Below the pieces are notes generated by a model. That model worked only from the letters and a program-made list of their open reading frames with translations, made no database searches and was not told where the DNA came from. Shown piece after piece: positions 34,588-44,806 of a stretch of DNA of 64,000 bases. The translations under genes were made by a program, and so were the position numbers. This DNA is from Dichetophora obliterata (taxonomy: Eukaryota > Arthropoda > Insecta > Diptera > Sciomyzidae): NCBI GenBank assembly GCA_963920525.1, contig OY986435.1:270787574-270851573 (forward strand), written 5' to 3'. Each line of letters opens with the position of its first letter. Positions within the stretch are counted from its first letter, which is position 1.

Positions 34588-34591
34588 TTAA

Positions 34592-35990
34592 ATCAATACA
34601 ATGTGCTAGTCATTAATATTATTTATGTTTTTTGTATATAAGGGTATTCACTATTGTGTTGTATAGTATGGTTTTTTTTGCCATTGTTGAAAATCACAAC
34701 CCTTTAAAATAGAATTTGTGGTTGGGAACCTCCCACAATAACTTTTTGTTACTATGCAAATAAATTAACTATCCAATCTGATATATGGCATAAAAAAGTT
34801 TATCTTGCTTTTTGAGCTTCTTCCATTTTTGCAATTAGAAAATAAGTGGCAACCCATACATTGCTTACGAAACCTTAAAAATCACGTTCGTTAAACATAT
34901 CATTGGACTACTAAAAATTGCAACACTTTTGGTTTTTAGAGATTAAATGTAAAACAAGAAAAAAATATAAAAAGCGCTCGGTAAAGTGTGATACAACACC
35001 ACGGGATTTTTTAACTACACTGAAAACCACGCAATTTTGAATATTCTTTATGTGTTTTGTTTTGTTTTTATTATTTTATAAATGAATTAATTTACATTTT
35101 TTAGTTTCAAGTAATACATAGCAAAAAATTGTATTACAAACGTTTTACAACGTTTTGCAATTGTATTACAAACGCAAAATTTAAAAGTTTTTCGCCGTCA
35201 GAAAAATGGATTTTCTTTCAATTTGTGAAGCTGGATGGAACATGACTTCAAATCTGAGTATTAGACTCACAGCACATATATTGGTAATTATCTGTTGAAA
35301 GACTTTTATAGGACCCAAAAAGACAACAATCGGCCGGTAAAGTTACAGCTAGTATTTTTTGGAATGTACATGGTATAATATTCAACAACACCTTCATAAA
35401 CACCTTCGAAATGATAAAATCACCAACAAACAATATAACCTCGCAGAGTAAACACTTTTTTAATTTTTAGAAATTAGTTTTCAGTTTATGTTGCATTGTT
35501 CGATCACTGATTTTTACTCCAGTTTGCGAACTGATTATTTTATTGATGCTACCAGCTTGAAGAAAGCAATTACATACAGAAATTATTTTTATAAGGCGTT
35601 TCTCTCGTGGTGTTATTTTCTTAGGGGTTTCACTACCACTTTTTTTTTGAAAAATGTAACCCCGTATTGTAATTTTTTATTACATTTCGTACACTCTATT
35701 CGTATGTATGGCGTAAACATGATGTGCCATTTTCCTCCTGGACCCTTTACCCTTTTTTCACCCATTTAACCCTTTAATTCCAAAAATTAAACTATAGCGT
35801 TTAAATTGAATGTATTGAAATCATCTGTAAATTTATAAAAAAAAAAATATATAAAGCAGTAAAAAATAAATAAAAATAAATAAAAATACAAATAGAAATA
35901 AAATTTTAACAGAAAACTTTAAATACCTTAAAGTTTTTCTGTAAAAGTTGAAAAACTTGCGAAAATTCGTGTAAGAGAGTTTTTTGTCGC
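34592..35990. other. No gene recognised; open frames of uncertain meaning
   Basis: A short direct repeat (TTGTATTACAAACG) occurs twice near 35130-35175. The minus frame at 35248-35433 and the plus frame at 35488-35769 are open but unrecognised, with no splice or promoter context. Confidence 0.35.
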
Positions 35991-35994
35991 TGAG

Positions 35995-36370
35995 TGTAAC
36001 TGTTCTTTACTGGATCGATTGGATTTGGAAGTCAAAGCAAAACATCCGCAAATGAAGCAGAAAAAATTGTTGTTTCACCAATATAAGTCTGCAGTTCACT
36101 CAGCTCGAAATATGATCGATAAACTGATGGAATGACCTTTAAGAATTGAAACCCACCCACCGTATTCTTCAAACCTGGCCTCCAGTGACTATTTCCTGTT
36201 TTCCAGGTTCTCTGACATGAGATTTTACTCAAATGAGTAGAGTCAAGTTGGAAAGAGATACCTATTTTGAAGTAATTGACACCAACCATTACAAAAAAGG
36301 CTGAAGACTAAAATAGTTTTTTCATTAGAAAAATCGTTTTATCTTAATCAGGCCGAAAACTTTTTAGACC
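35995..36370 (+). pseudogene. mariner transposase C-terminal fragment
   Basis: In shifting frames the plus strand reads LLFHQ, then ETHPPYSSNLASSDYFLFSR and YFEVIDTNHYKKG. These match the C-terminal third of D,D34D mariner transposases (HPPYSPDLAPSDYHLF, then YF......Y..GI). It is more diverged than the 23-kb copy and of a separate lineage. No terminal repeats were found. Confidence 0.7.
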
Positions 36371-36649
36371 ATGCAGTAAGTTTAGATTGAAACTGTTTTG
36401 ACAAATTTTATTTGATTTAAAAGGTAGTTTCTATACAGAATTTGGTATAATCGATAAAATAAGTTACCGACGCAATAATTGGAGAGTTGGCAAAGCTCAC
36501 CACATTGACAATAAGGCGTTGTTAAAATTAAATTTGGACGCACTGAAGTACTCAAACAGTGTAAGAGGCTAAGCAAACAAAGAAAAATGTATAAATCACC
36601 TTTTTTTTAAAAATGTACAATTTTGTGTATAAATATTCAAATCATTTAA

Positions 36650-37115
36650 AGTGCCTCTACACTATATGTTTCATACATATGACACGTCAAAAATTACAAA
36701 TAATTTTTAGCTACAGATAGTGTGGAGCATATGTAAATGTCGTTTGTATTTGCGTCTGTAAATTTTTGAATTAGAACAGTCTCTAATTTCGTATGTTTTT
36801 CCATCTGTACAAAATGTCAGTTTGATAAATTTGTTATGTAAAAATAGAAGAAAAGGCCAATTTTAAGATATTTATTCAATAAATTGACTTTTAATGAATT
36901 TATTCTTAGTTTGAATGACCAAAGGTGGACACTTTAGAGCTTTACGGCATACAAAAATTTCAAAAGCTGTATTTTATTTTCAAATGACGTGTCAGATAGT
37001 GTGGAGACAAAAGAAAAAACTGAATGACAAAAACTAAATTTCGACACACAGATGAAATTCGGTATGTAATTTTTTTGACATGTCATCTGTATGAAGCATA
37101 TAGTCTGGGGGCACC
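36650..37115. mobile_element. 466-bp MITE with TTTAA target duplication
   Basis: Ends AGTGCCTCTACACTATATG and, inverted, GGTGCCCCCAGACTATATG, extending into CATA-ATGACA-GTCAAAAA-TTACA at both sides. TTTAA is duplicated at 36645-36649 and 37116-37120. AGTGTGGAG motifs recur inside. Non-coding. Confidence 0.75.
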
Positions 37116-37397
37116 TTTAATAACTAGTTTGAATATTTGTGAGCTATGCATTTTGTATATAAAAACTATTTGGCTCAAAATGAGTTGTGGTTAGGATCAA
37201 AAGCTACAATAGGAATTTGCACGATTCAGTGCACTGACCAGTGCAGTTTAGGAATTGTCCTGTTGTACAGTTATGTTTTCGTGAACACACCACACTTTCG
37301 ATTGAGAAATTTATTAAGGTATGTCTTATTTGTCGAAATCAGCTGCTTTTTTTTATAGAATAATTCCTTTCCTTTCAGTTATCCTTTTAGTATATCT

Positions 37398-37866
37398 TAG
37401 AGATGGGCGCGTAGCGTGCTTTTTCCGTGCCACGAAGTGACACGCCGTGCACGTGCCAAAAAAAAATAACTTCGTGCGTGCACGTGCGTGCCCGTGCTTA
37501 AGAAAAGCAAAGTCGTACGTGCTTTTCCATTAAAATTTTACTTCCTTCACCTTAGTAACTACGGTTTAATTTCATCACTATTTCAAAACTAATGAAAATA
37601 ATAAAAAAACATTTTATTTTAATAATTCCAATAGTTTTGTTGAAACAAAAATTTAAGAAATATGTGTTACTTCTTCATAGCTACTTTGCAAAGTTTCAAA
37701 TCGTGCTTCTTCATGCATGCTCGTGTATTTTCGTGCTTTGCCTTGTGTGTTCGTGCGTTTTTGTGCAAGTACGAAAAATAAATTTCGTGTTCGTGCATGT
37801 CCGTGCAAAAGGTCGTCGTGCTCATGCGTACCGGTGCCTCAAATATGTTGCACGCGCCCATCTCTA
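37398..37866. mobile_element. hAT-like MITE packed with CGTGC motifs
   Basis: Ends TAGAGATGGGCGCG and inverted TAGAGATGGGCGCG are identical over 14 bases and fit the hAT consensus. The flanks GTATATCT and GTATAAGT agree at 6 of 8 positions, as for an old 8-bp duplication. Both subterminal regions are crowded with CGTGC/GCACG copies (about 37415-37510 and 37700-37860). The centre is AT-rich. The open frames on both strands (VLHACSCIFVLCLVCSCVFV) are produced by this repetition. Confidence 0.85.
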
Positions 37867-37874
37867 GTATAAGT

Positions 37875-38700
37875 TTATAGAAAAGCAGACTTTATTTTAA
37901 AATGCTATGAATCTGTTTGTGTTTAAATTTTGTTAACGTTCAAAAGTAAATTTTTTTACAACTGTAAAGTGCTTTCATTCTTGCATAAATTTTAAATTGA
38001 AAAGTATTGACAGCAATTAAGGAGTCTTTCAAAAATCTCGTGACGCTGCAATGGATATGCATAGATCATAAACTGCAACATAGGAGGATTTTTCAAAAGG
38101 TCATGCTACTAAGGAAATCGTATGTAAGTGCTTATTTGTTTTATTTTAAGTAATTTTAACATATTGAGCAAATAAAATAAATCAACTTTTTTATTAATTT
38201 TATTTTATTTATTTAAAGTGAAAAGAGGCTAGAAGCGACCAGAAAAATTGTTAGTTATATAAAAGTTTATGTTATGCAAAAAGTACAAAAAAAAAGTAGT
38301 TTAGAGTGTGTCATTTTAGGTTTTAAAATGAAATTTGAAGATACAAGTAAAACAATGTTGCCAAAAATTAAAAAAAAAATTATATCGTTCATTTTCTCTT
38401 CCGCATAGCTGTGCATGTACTGAAAGAGCTTTTTGTGCCATAAATTTTAATAAAACTACATACAAACACACCAAAATATATATGAATAATTATGCAGTTA
38501 GATTCAAGTAATATGTACAAGTAATAAATGTGATATTTTTTAGGCATATATTTGATTATAATAGTTATGATTGTTATGGTTTTTATTTAAAATAAAACAC
38601 TGTAGTTTAGAAAAGAGGAAAAAAACCGGAAAATGTTAAGGAAAAAACGAGAAAACTTATTTAAATGAAAAACAAAAAGGGACTGATCTCTCCCAAAATA
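37875..38700. other. AT-rich sequence, nothing recognised
   Basis: No coding or repeat structure could be supported. Confidence 0.4.
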
Positions 38701-38885
38701 TGGCAACATTGAGCGTAACACCCGCTCCAATAGCGTACAATATCACTGCTGGAGCGTTTTTAAGGATTCTCTGAGCGACAACACGCTGAAAAGAGTGAAA
38801 AATAGGGAAAATGTACATATTTTAGGGTTCTTTGAGCAAAAAACGCTGAAATAGCGTGAAAAGGAAAGAAAATATACGTATTTAA
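38700..38885. repeat. Tandem ~62-bp units
   Basis: Two adjacent units (about 38757-38819 and 38820-38881) share TTT-AAGG-TTCT-TGAGC, ACGCTGAAA-AG-GTGAAAA and GAAAAT-TAC-TA. A further decayed unit may follow. The preceding bases contain CCGCTCCAATAGCG. Non-coding. Confidence 0.6.
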
Positions 38886-38948
38886 AAAAAAAAACGCGGA
38901 ATTTTAAAAAGAATTGAAAAAACCCGCTGCTTAGAGTGATATTTTTAC

Positions 38949-39001
38949 AAAATCACCAATAAATGTCGTGAAATTTCACAGCATTTATTGTAGTGATTTT
39001 T
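38949..39001. repeat. 53-bp hairpin
   Basis: AAAATCACCAATAAATG faces CATTTATTGTAGTGATTTT around a 16-base loop that is itself partly palindromic (GTGAAATTTCAC). It could be the end of an element or a structured DNA/RNA site. Confidence 0.6.
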
Positions 39002-39009
39002 CAATCAGT

Positions 39010-39660
39010 TTTTAGAGGGTATTTTAACTTAAAAAAATAAAATCAAATAAAATCCACGCCCACCTTCCGCGATGGTTACAAATGGTGGGTAACTGCTACA
39101 AAGTAGAAGTTGATAGTTTAGTTACTTTAGGCTCAAAAGACACTCGGTGTTGCGATGTTTTAATTTATGCCAAGTAAAAGAGATTTTTTATTAGTTTTTT
39201 TTAAAGTCTAATGTACTAAGTATATGTAAGTAAATCTGTTTTTATAAACTTTTTTAATTCAGTATTGCATTGTATTAGTTTTAATTTTTACTCAAAACAT
39301 GTTCACTTTCAGAATCACAGTTAATAACTTAGCGCTATAGCATAACATAAATCGGATTGAATTTAAATAATTTATTTTAATTATTTAAGGGAAAAAATTT
39401 CTTTGAAGATTTCAAATGTAGCATTGCTATAGATTTATGGAGTTGCTGATAATGACTTTTATGTTCAAATGCACAAATTCTTTTTTTTTAAATTGCAAAT
39501 CCAATGTGGAGGAAGTGAAAATTGGATGATAAAATTTTGAAAGTTTTAATTCTATCTGCATAGATACTTAAATTCAGCTTTCATGTCATTTTTGCAAATG
39601 TTATCATTTTCATCAGCTCATCTACAAATTTTAACTTTTGTTAACTCTTTCTAGCAGTTA
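39010..39660. other. AT-rich sequence, nothing recognised
   Basis: Region downstream of the small peptide gene; no feature could be supported. Confidence 0.4.
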
Positions 39661-39663
39661 AGT

Positions 39664-39669
39664 TTATTT
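39664..39669 (-). terminator. Poly(A) signal of the small peptide gene
   Basis: AATAAA on the minus strand, about 50 bases beyond the stop codon. Confidence 0.6.
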
Positions 39670-39719
39670 ATACTTTTAGCATTTATCACTTTTTACTCAG
39701 ATTGAAGCAGACTGTTCAT

Positions 39720-39833
39720 TACACTTGCTTACTTAATTCTTTACACTGTCCACTGGCTGCACTTGACGTAATACAAGTTGTGACAAACACAAGAAATGCC
39801 AAAACCATACATAGCATTGAAACGATCTTCATA
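39720..39833 (-). CDS. 37-residue secreted peptide
   Basis: ATG 39833 to TAA 39720 on the minus strand. The product has a textbook signal peptide, MKIVSMLCMVLAFLVFVTTC, then ITSSAASGQCKELSKQV, so the mature part would be only ~12-14 residues (cleavage near SSA-A). All gene parts are in place: TATAAAAG at 39982-39989, an initiator TCAGTT with A+1 at 39960, a 127-base 5' UTR, and AATAAA at 39664-39669 about 50 bases after the stop. No intron is needed, although a GTAAGC near the end could act as a donor. The size and architecture are like fly immune-induced or male accessory-gland peptides. No family was recognised. Confidence 0.6.
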
Positions 39834-39956
39834 CTGTTCATTTAAAGTTAGCCAAAATGACAAAAAAAAAAATTGTTTTGAAATTTTTTCGATTTTCCGA
39901 ATTTTCGTATTTTTCTCGTTTTTAATGCAATTGTATCAGCGCAGATTCGAAACTAA

Positions 39957-39989
39957 ACTGACAGAACACAAGTAGATCGACTTTTATAT
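39957..39989 (-). promoter_or_regulatory. TATA + initiator core promoter of the small peptide gene
   Basis: TATAAAAG (39982-39989) lies with its first T 29 bases upstream of the A of TCAGTT (39960), the spacing used by insect TATA promoters. It faces the 37-codon reading frame. Confidence 0.7.
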
Positions 39990-39990
39990 G

Positions 39991-40480
39991 AGAAACTAAA
40001 ATTCTTTGTTTTTTGCATTGTCATAATTTTTCTCCAACTTTGATGAATACACTTAATAGTGAGCAAGTGAGTGGGCGAGTGAGTAGTGTGAGAATGAGTA
40101 ACATTTAATATTTTGGCATTCTATTGAATTTTCATAGAATTCAACTTCAAATACATTCAACTGTGCCAAATACAAGTTTAAATATAATGGAATTGCACAA
40201 GTTCAATAAAAAAGTCAAACTTGTAATGCATGAGCCAAGAATAAACGCTACAATTTATTTTTTAAGTATTCATAACATTTATGACATCTGAACTTCGTTT
40301 TTTGCCTAACGATGCTGATTTGGATGTGATTGAAAATAGAAGCAAGAACAAAAATTTATTTATTCACAAAGTCGGAAAATTTTATTCAATATTTTGCTCG
40401 AAACCAGATCTGTCCAACGCATTGTGCTGTTGAAACAGAAGACAAAAGGTGACATGATGGGTTATAGCTGAAGTACATAC
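39991..40480. other. Intergenic, upstream of the small peptide gene
   Basis: Contains short GAGTGAGTGGGCGAGTGAGT-type repeats near 40065-40090. It would include proximal regulatory DNA of the minus-strand peptide gene. Nothing more specific can be read. Confidence 0.35.
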
Positions 40481-40488
40481 CTCCACAG

Positions 40489-42566
40489 TAGACCACCCAT
40501 ATGTGCAAAAGTGTTATTTTCTTTGCTCCCCGCGCATTTTCGTAGAGAACTAGACTAAAAAATAAGATCTGCAGAAAAACAGGGTACGTGTAGTGGTAAA
40601 ATGCCAGTCGCATTTGACTTAAAGCCTCAAAAACACACTTTCAAAAAGTTAAAAATTTTTTTGATCTGTAACTCTTTTAAAAAGTTTTTAAAGTAGTTCG
40701 TGATTGGGACTTTAAATTTAAAAATAACCTAACCAATAATAACATGTATAAACTTTTGACCAACTTGTATTATTTGTATCATTTGGATAAAATGATGTGC
40801 TTTATTTCATAAAAGAGATAATTAACTAAAGTTTGAATGAAATTTTTTTTTTATAAAAAATATTTATTTTTAGCGCCGAACGCGGTTCAAAGTAAGAATA
40901 TATGAAACAATAATTAAAAACATTAATACAAACAAATTATATAATTCAAATATAGTTAGAAATATAATTTAAGCAGAAATAATATTTTTTATGTCTTAAG
41001 TTAAGTCATTGGCAACACATTTAAGAACAAAGAACATTAAACAAATATCTTAAAGATAATTTTTAAGATAATTTTTAATTTTAACAACTGGAATTTTGTT
41101 TTGGGTAATTTTTATCAAAATATTGTAAAAATATTGTAATAGAAAAATTGTTGGATGGCAAATTTAGATAAACTCTTTCTGATAAACTTTCAGAACAAAT
41201 AAACTCTTTCTGCTCTTCTTGGTGAGTTAAAATGGCATTAAAACGTGAAATTAATGCTATGCCACGTTCTGCAATATCATTAATGACTAATAATTTTTTA
41301 ACAATTAATTTGCAGCAAGATAATCTTCGTGTTCCTCCCAAGTGGCTGATTTCCATTTTTACAAATTATTTGATATAGCTGCGAACACCAAACACTATCA
41401 CTACATGATACAAAGAACTACAGATAATGTAGTCCCGGCGCATCGAAAAAAAAATTTACTGCGCACCTCGTCATTGGTGCTCGTCAAATGTGACACTTGA
41501 TGAATAAACTCAAAAGAAAATGTCAAGAAGAGACGAAGATAGCAAAATGAAAATGAACAGTCAAAATTCTGTCGAGCACATCAAGCAACGCTTTTTGTGT
41601 AAAGCGGTAAAAAGGGGAAAAAAAACCCCTACAAAATATTCAAAATTTTTCACAAACAGTACTAAAAAAATACATCTACTTTATTATGGACATGTGCTTT
41701 ATTTAACAATATATATTTCATTTCAGTAAAACAAGTTTTCTTAAGAAAATTTCGGCATTTTCAAATCTTTACACCCTATGAATAAATTGTGGCTACGTTG
41801 CTACCAATGAGCACCTTCTACATCACGGCAAAGATGGCAAAGATGGCAGACATGAGAAATATTTCATCTGCAGTTCTCCGTATCATGCTATCACTATATA
41901 AATTGTTAAAATGTCAACAAAAATGGCAAGTGGATTTTACGTTAGCAACGAAGCATATTTAGCTTCAAAATGTTTTAGAAAAACTGTACGACTAGAAAAA
42001 CTGAAGGTCTTTGGATAAGCTGAGCATGCAGCTATTCTTTACTTGGCTTCAGAATGAATTTATTTAGATTTTCACATAATTTCAAAACTTTGTCGCAAAT
42101 TTTTTTAATTAATGTTTTATATATTCTTACTTTGAACCGAGTTATCGGAGCTAAAAATAAATATTTTTTATAAAAAAAATTTCATTTAAACTTTACTTAA
42201 TTATCTCTATTTCGAAATTAAGCACATAATTTTATCCGTACGAAAACCATAATGGCAACCGTTTTTGCTCAAAAATAATTTCAAAAATCTTGTCTTTAAA
42301 CGTTGATTTTACCACAAATAATACAAGTTGGTCAAAAGTTTATACACTGTTGTTATTGGCTAGTTTATTCTTAAATTTAAAGTCCCAATCACGAACTACT
42401 TTTAACACTTTTTAAAAGAGTTCCAGATCAAAACCATTTTGAACTTTTTTAAAGTGTGCTTTTGAGGCTTTAAGTCAAATGCTTTAAGTTTAGTTCTCTA
42501 TGAAAATGCGCGGGGAGCGAAGAAAATAACACTTTTGCACATTCCATATATTTCATGGGTGCTCTA
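40489..42566. mobile_element. 2.1-kb hAT-like element with ~430-bp inverted repeats
   Basis: The ends TAGACCACCCAT and inverted TAGAGCACCCAT are flanked by a perfect 8-bp duplication CTCCACAG (40481-40488 and 42567-42574). Both features fit hAT. Long arms (about 40489-40905 and 42115-42566) match through TGCAAAAGTGTTATTTTCTT, CTCCCCGCGCATTTTC, TAGTTCGTGATTGGGACTTT and TTGAACCG-GTT--GCG. The centre has a minus-strand remnant (41081-41356). It was inserted between two outward-facing small peptide genes (39.8 and 42.65 kb). Confidence 0.8.
41081..41356 (-). pseudogene. Remnant gene inside the long-inverted-repeat element
   Basis: A 91-codon minus-strand frame with VINDIAERGIALISRFNAIL followed by THQEEQKEF. 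This resembles the C-terminal VND.AERG.......N..LT..EEQKQ block of an uncharacterised arthropod protein family I have seen in multiple copies. The upstream part of the gene is missing, so the element is a deletion derivative. Family membership is from memory. Confidence 0.5.
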
Positions 42567-42614
42567 CTCCACAGTATCATAACTTTTACAAAAATCTACC
42601 TGTTCAATGTTCAG

Positions 42615-42714
42615 TATAAAAGTACCTACAAGATACACCAGTTAACTGAAAATGAAATTCGTTACGATTCTGCTCATCATTATGAAAAATAAATATATCT
42701 TTCTCTTAAATTAA
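42615..42714 (+). pseudogene. Small secreted-peptide gene start, probably decayed
   Basis: TATAAAAG (42615-42622), an initiator-like CCAGTT (A at 42640) and, 12 bases later, an ATG opening MKFVTILLIIMKNKYIFLLN followed by TAA. The hydrophobic start after MKF looks like a signal peptide, and resembles the start of the 39.8-kb peptide and the candidate start upstream of the Kunitz exon. The frame ends before any mature peptide. No donor site was convincing, so this is a pseudogene or a first exon whose continuation was missed. Confidence 0.4.
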
Positions 42715-43440
42715 AAAACTTATGGTTATTTCTTTAATTTGATGTCAAATTTGACACAATATTTCGAAGCAATAATTATTTTAGTCATTTAAATTTTTTC
42801 AGCTTAAAACTCAAATTAAACTGTAAGTATTTTGTTATTTTTTTTTGTCCCCTAAGTTTTTATATTAAAAAATATAAAAATGTCCTTTTCTAGGACTTGG
42901 TATATGACATGGTATGACATGGACTTTTTGTCGTTCTTTCCGAAAACACAGATTTTATAACTAGGTTTACTTCAACCTTGAAACTCATATAAAATATCTT
43001 TAAAGTGCTTTTTAATAAATTTCAGACGTAATGGAAAAATATCAGCACGCCATCTTGTTAGCAATTCCTTATTTTTTCTAGAGTGACTCCCAAACCCCTT
43101 GAGTTTTGTGATAAGTAAGTAATATCTGTATTCAAGTAAATAAGGATTTATTTGACGTCTTTTTAAATCAAGCAAAACAATTTCTTGATACAAAAAATTT
43201 GTTTTCACCATGTAAGCAGGATAGATGAGTAACCTTTTCCTTAAAAAAAACTGAAGATTCTTATGTTACGTTTGGAAATCCATATGTATTGGATGTTATT
43301 GTGCAAATATGTCACGAAAATATTCTGGAGCTATCCGCTGAGATGGAAGCAATAATTAGAAAAAGTTGAACTCGCCAGGAAACATTTCCTTTCTAAATTA
43401 GGCGGTGTTGGTCTCATTGTAGTACCCTCCACGAAAGTAT
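42715..43440. other. Unrecognised open frame, no firm feature
   Basis: A 79-codon minus-strand frame at 42972-43211 ends LKFIKKHFKDILYEFQG; it has no recognisable motif, promoter or splice sites. Otherwise nothing is seen. Confidence 0.3.
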
Positions 43441-43920
43441 TTTGAGATGTGTTAACCCTTAATGACTAAATGGAATTTTTTTTGTGCAAAAAACCACTTT
43501 TTGTATAGGGGTAATGCAACCGGCATTATTCCACAGTCCCGGCATTACATTCATACAACTTCAACACAGATATTTTTGCAATGAAAACAGCTATCAGCTA
43601 TTTTGCTATCAAAAGCAATAGCATTCCAGCTGGTCTATCCATACATGAAAACCATTTCAAATCCATTGTCTACTCTTGTGGTAATTTCAAAAATATGGCA
43701 GAGACGGGCGTTACGAGCACACGAAGAAATTAGCCAAACTATAGTAGTTAAAAAACATTTTAAATACATTGGCTAGAAAAATGATTGATTGAAAAATCTT
43801 TAAAAAAATGATCAAATAAAAATTAAGCTTCTTATTAAATATTTAGTACCCAGTACATGTAACGGGAGTTACATGAACTAGGACGGGCGTTACGTATACT
43901 AAATAATATAAAAAAAATAT
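43441..43920. repeat. Cluster of GGGCGTTAC / CCGGCATTA motifs
   Basis: CCGGCATTAT, CCCGGCATTAC, two copies of GACGGGCGTTACG and one GTAACGGGAGTTAC fall within 480 bp, starting just after a TTAACCC (43453). This pattern suggests subterminal motifs of a piggyBac-like or other DNA element. No matching right end was found. Confidence 0.4.
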
Positions 43921-44141
43921 TAAAGAAATTCTTCTTGTACTAGTTACTGAGACAATTTAGTGAAATAAAAATAGTACACGAAAGTATTTGGTTGGTTTTA
44001 TTTAGCAATGTATGACGGACAATGAAGCGGGCTGAAATATTTTCATCTATTCATGACATTTTCTTTAACTAAATTGATAACGCACATGAAATCTTTTAAT
44101 AAATCAGAAAAAGCAGTTAATTTTCTTCAGTCGTCTGCAAA

Positions 44142-44178
44142 ATGATACGTGGTAAAGAGTTGACAGTGCGTCAAAAAG
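44142..44178 (+). pseudogene. Possible first exon of a Tc1-like transposase
   Basis: ATG 44142 opens MIRGKELTVRQK, which resembles the N-terminus of Tc1-type transposases (GRGKELT.RQ). It is followed at once by a GTATGT donor-like site. No further transposase could be traced. Confidence 0.3.
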
Positions 44179-44800
44179 GTATGTATAATCGAAGCATATT
44201 TTTAGAAAAAAGTCTTTTCAATGAATAAGTCGCTTGATTGAAAGAAACGATTGAGTAGTGTGAAATTTTGTAAGAGATAAGAAAAATTATTAGCCTTATT
44301 ACGGTTCACAACACAACAGTAATTTTTGTCTTCAATGTGTAAATTGCTATTACGGTAGACAACAAAGCAACTGAAGAATGCATTCCACTGTTGTCTGTGA
44401 ACAATGATGTGCCTTCAATAAACTTACTATGCAACACAATATTTGTGCTTTATTGTCTTGTTATATGCCAAATTTTGAAGACAGCTAATTTGATGTTGTG
44501 TTGAAGAAACCAAATGGATTAAAAATGAAAATTGCATTAAAAAATGGATTTTTCTTAGTTAAAATATTAAAATATTTACAGAAAATTGATAATACTTCTC
44601 CTTGTAAACATAATTGTATAGAATCTAGGAATTGAATTGAAAATTGTTTGTTTGCTTAATTTTTTATTTTGACAGTGACCTGTCCACAGTTGCATCGAAA
44701 AGTACTAATTAGAGTACGTTCTTATTTCGATAGTACGAAAAATTTCTGTAATGTTTCCTTTTTGTTATTTTGGAAGTTTTATGGTAGAGCGAAGTGCTAT
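44179..44800. other. Short inverted repeat near 44299-44406, otherwise nothing
   Basis: TTACGGTTCACAACACAACAG near 44299 faces CACTGTTGTCTGTGAACAAT near 44386. A third, direct copy (TTACGGTAGACAACAAAGCA) lies between them. It may be a ~108-bp MITE. Confidence 0.35.
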
Positions 44801-44806
44801 TTTATT

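Noticed and set aside
37592..37867. Cys/His/Val-rich open frames on both strands
   Set aside because: Generated by the CGTGC repeats of the hAT-like MITE; not a protein gene.
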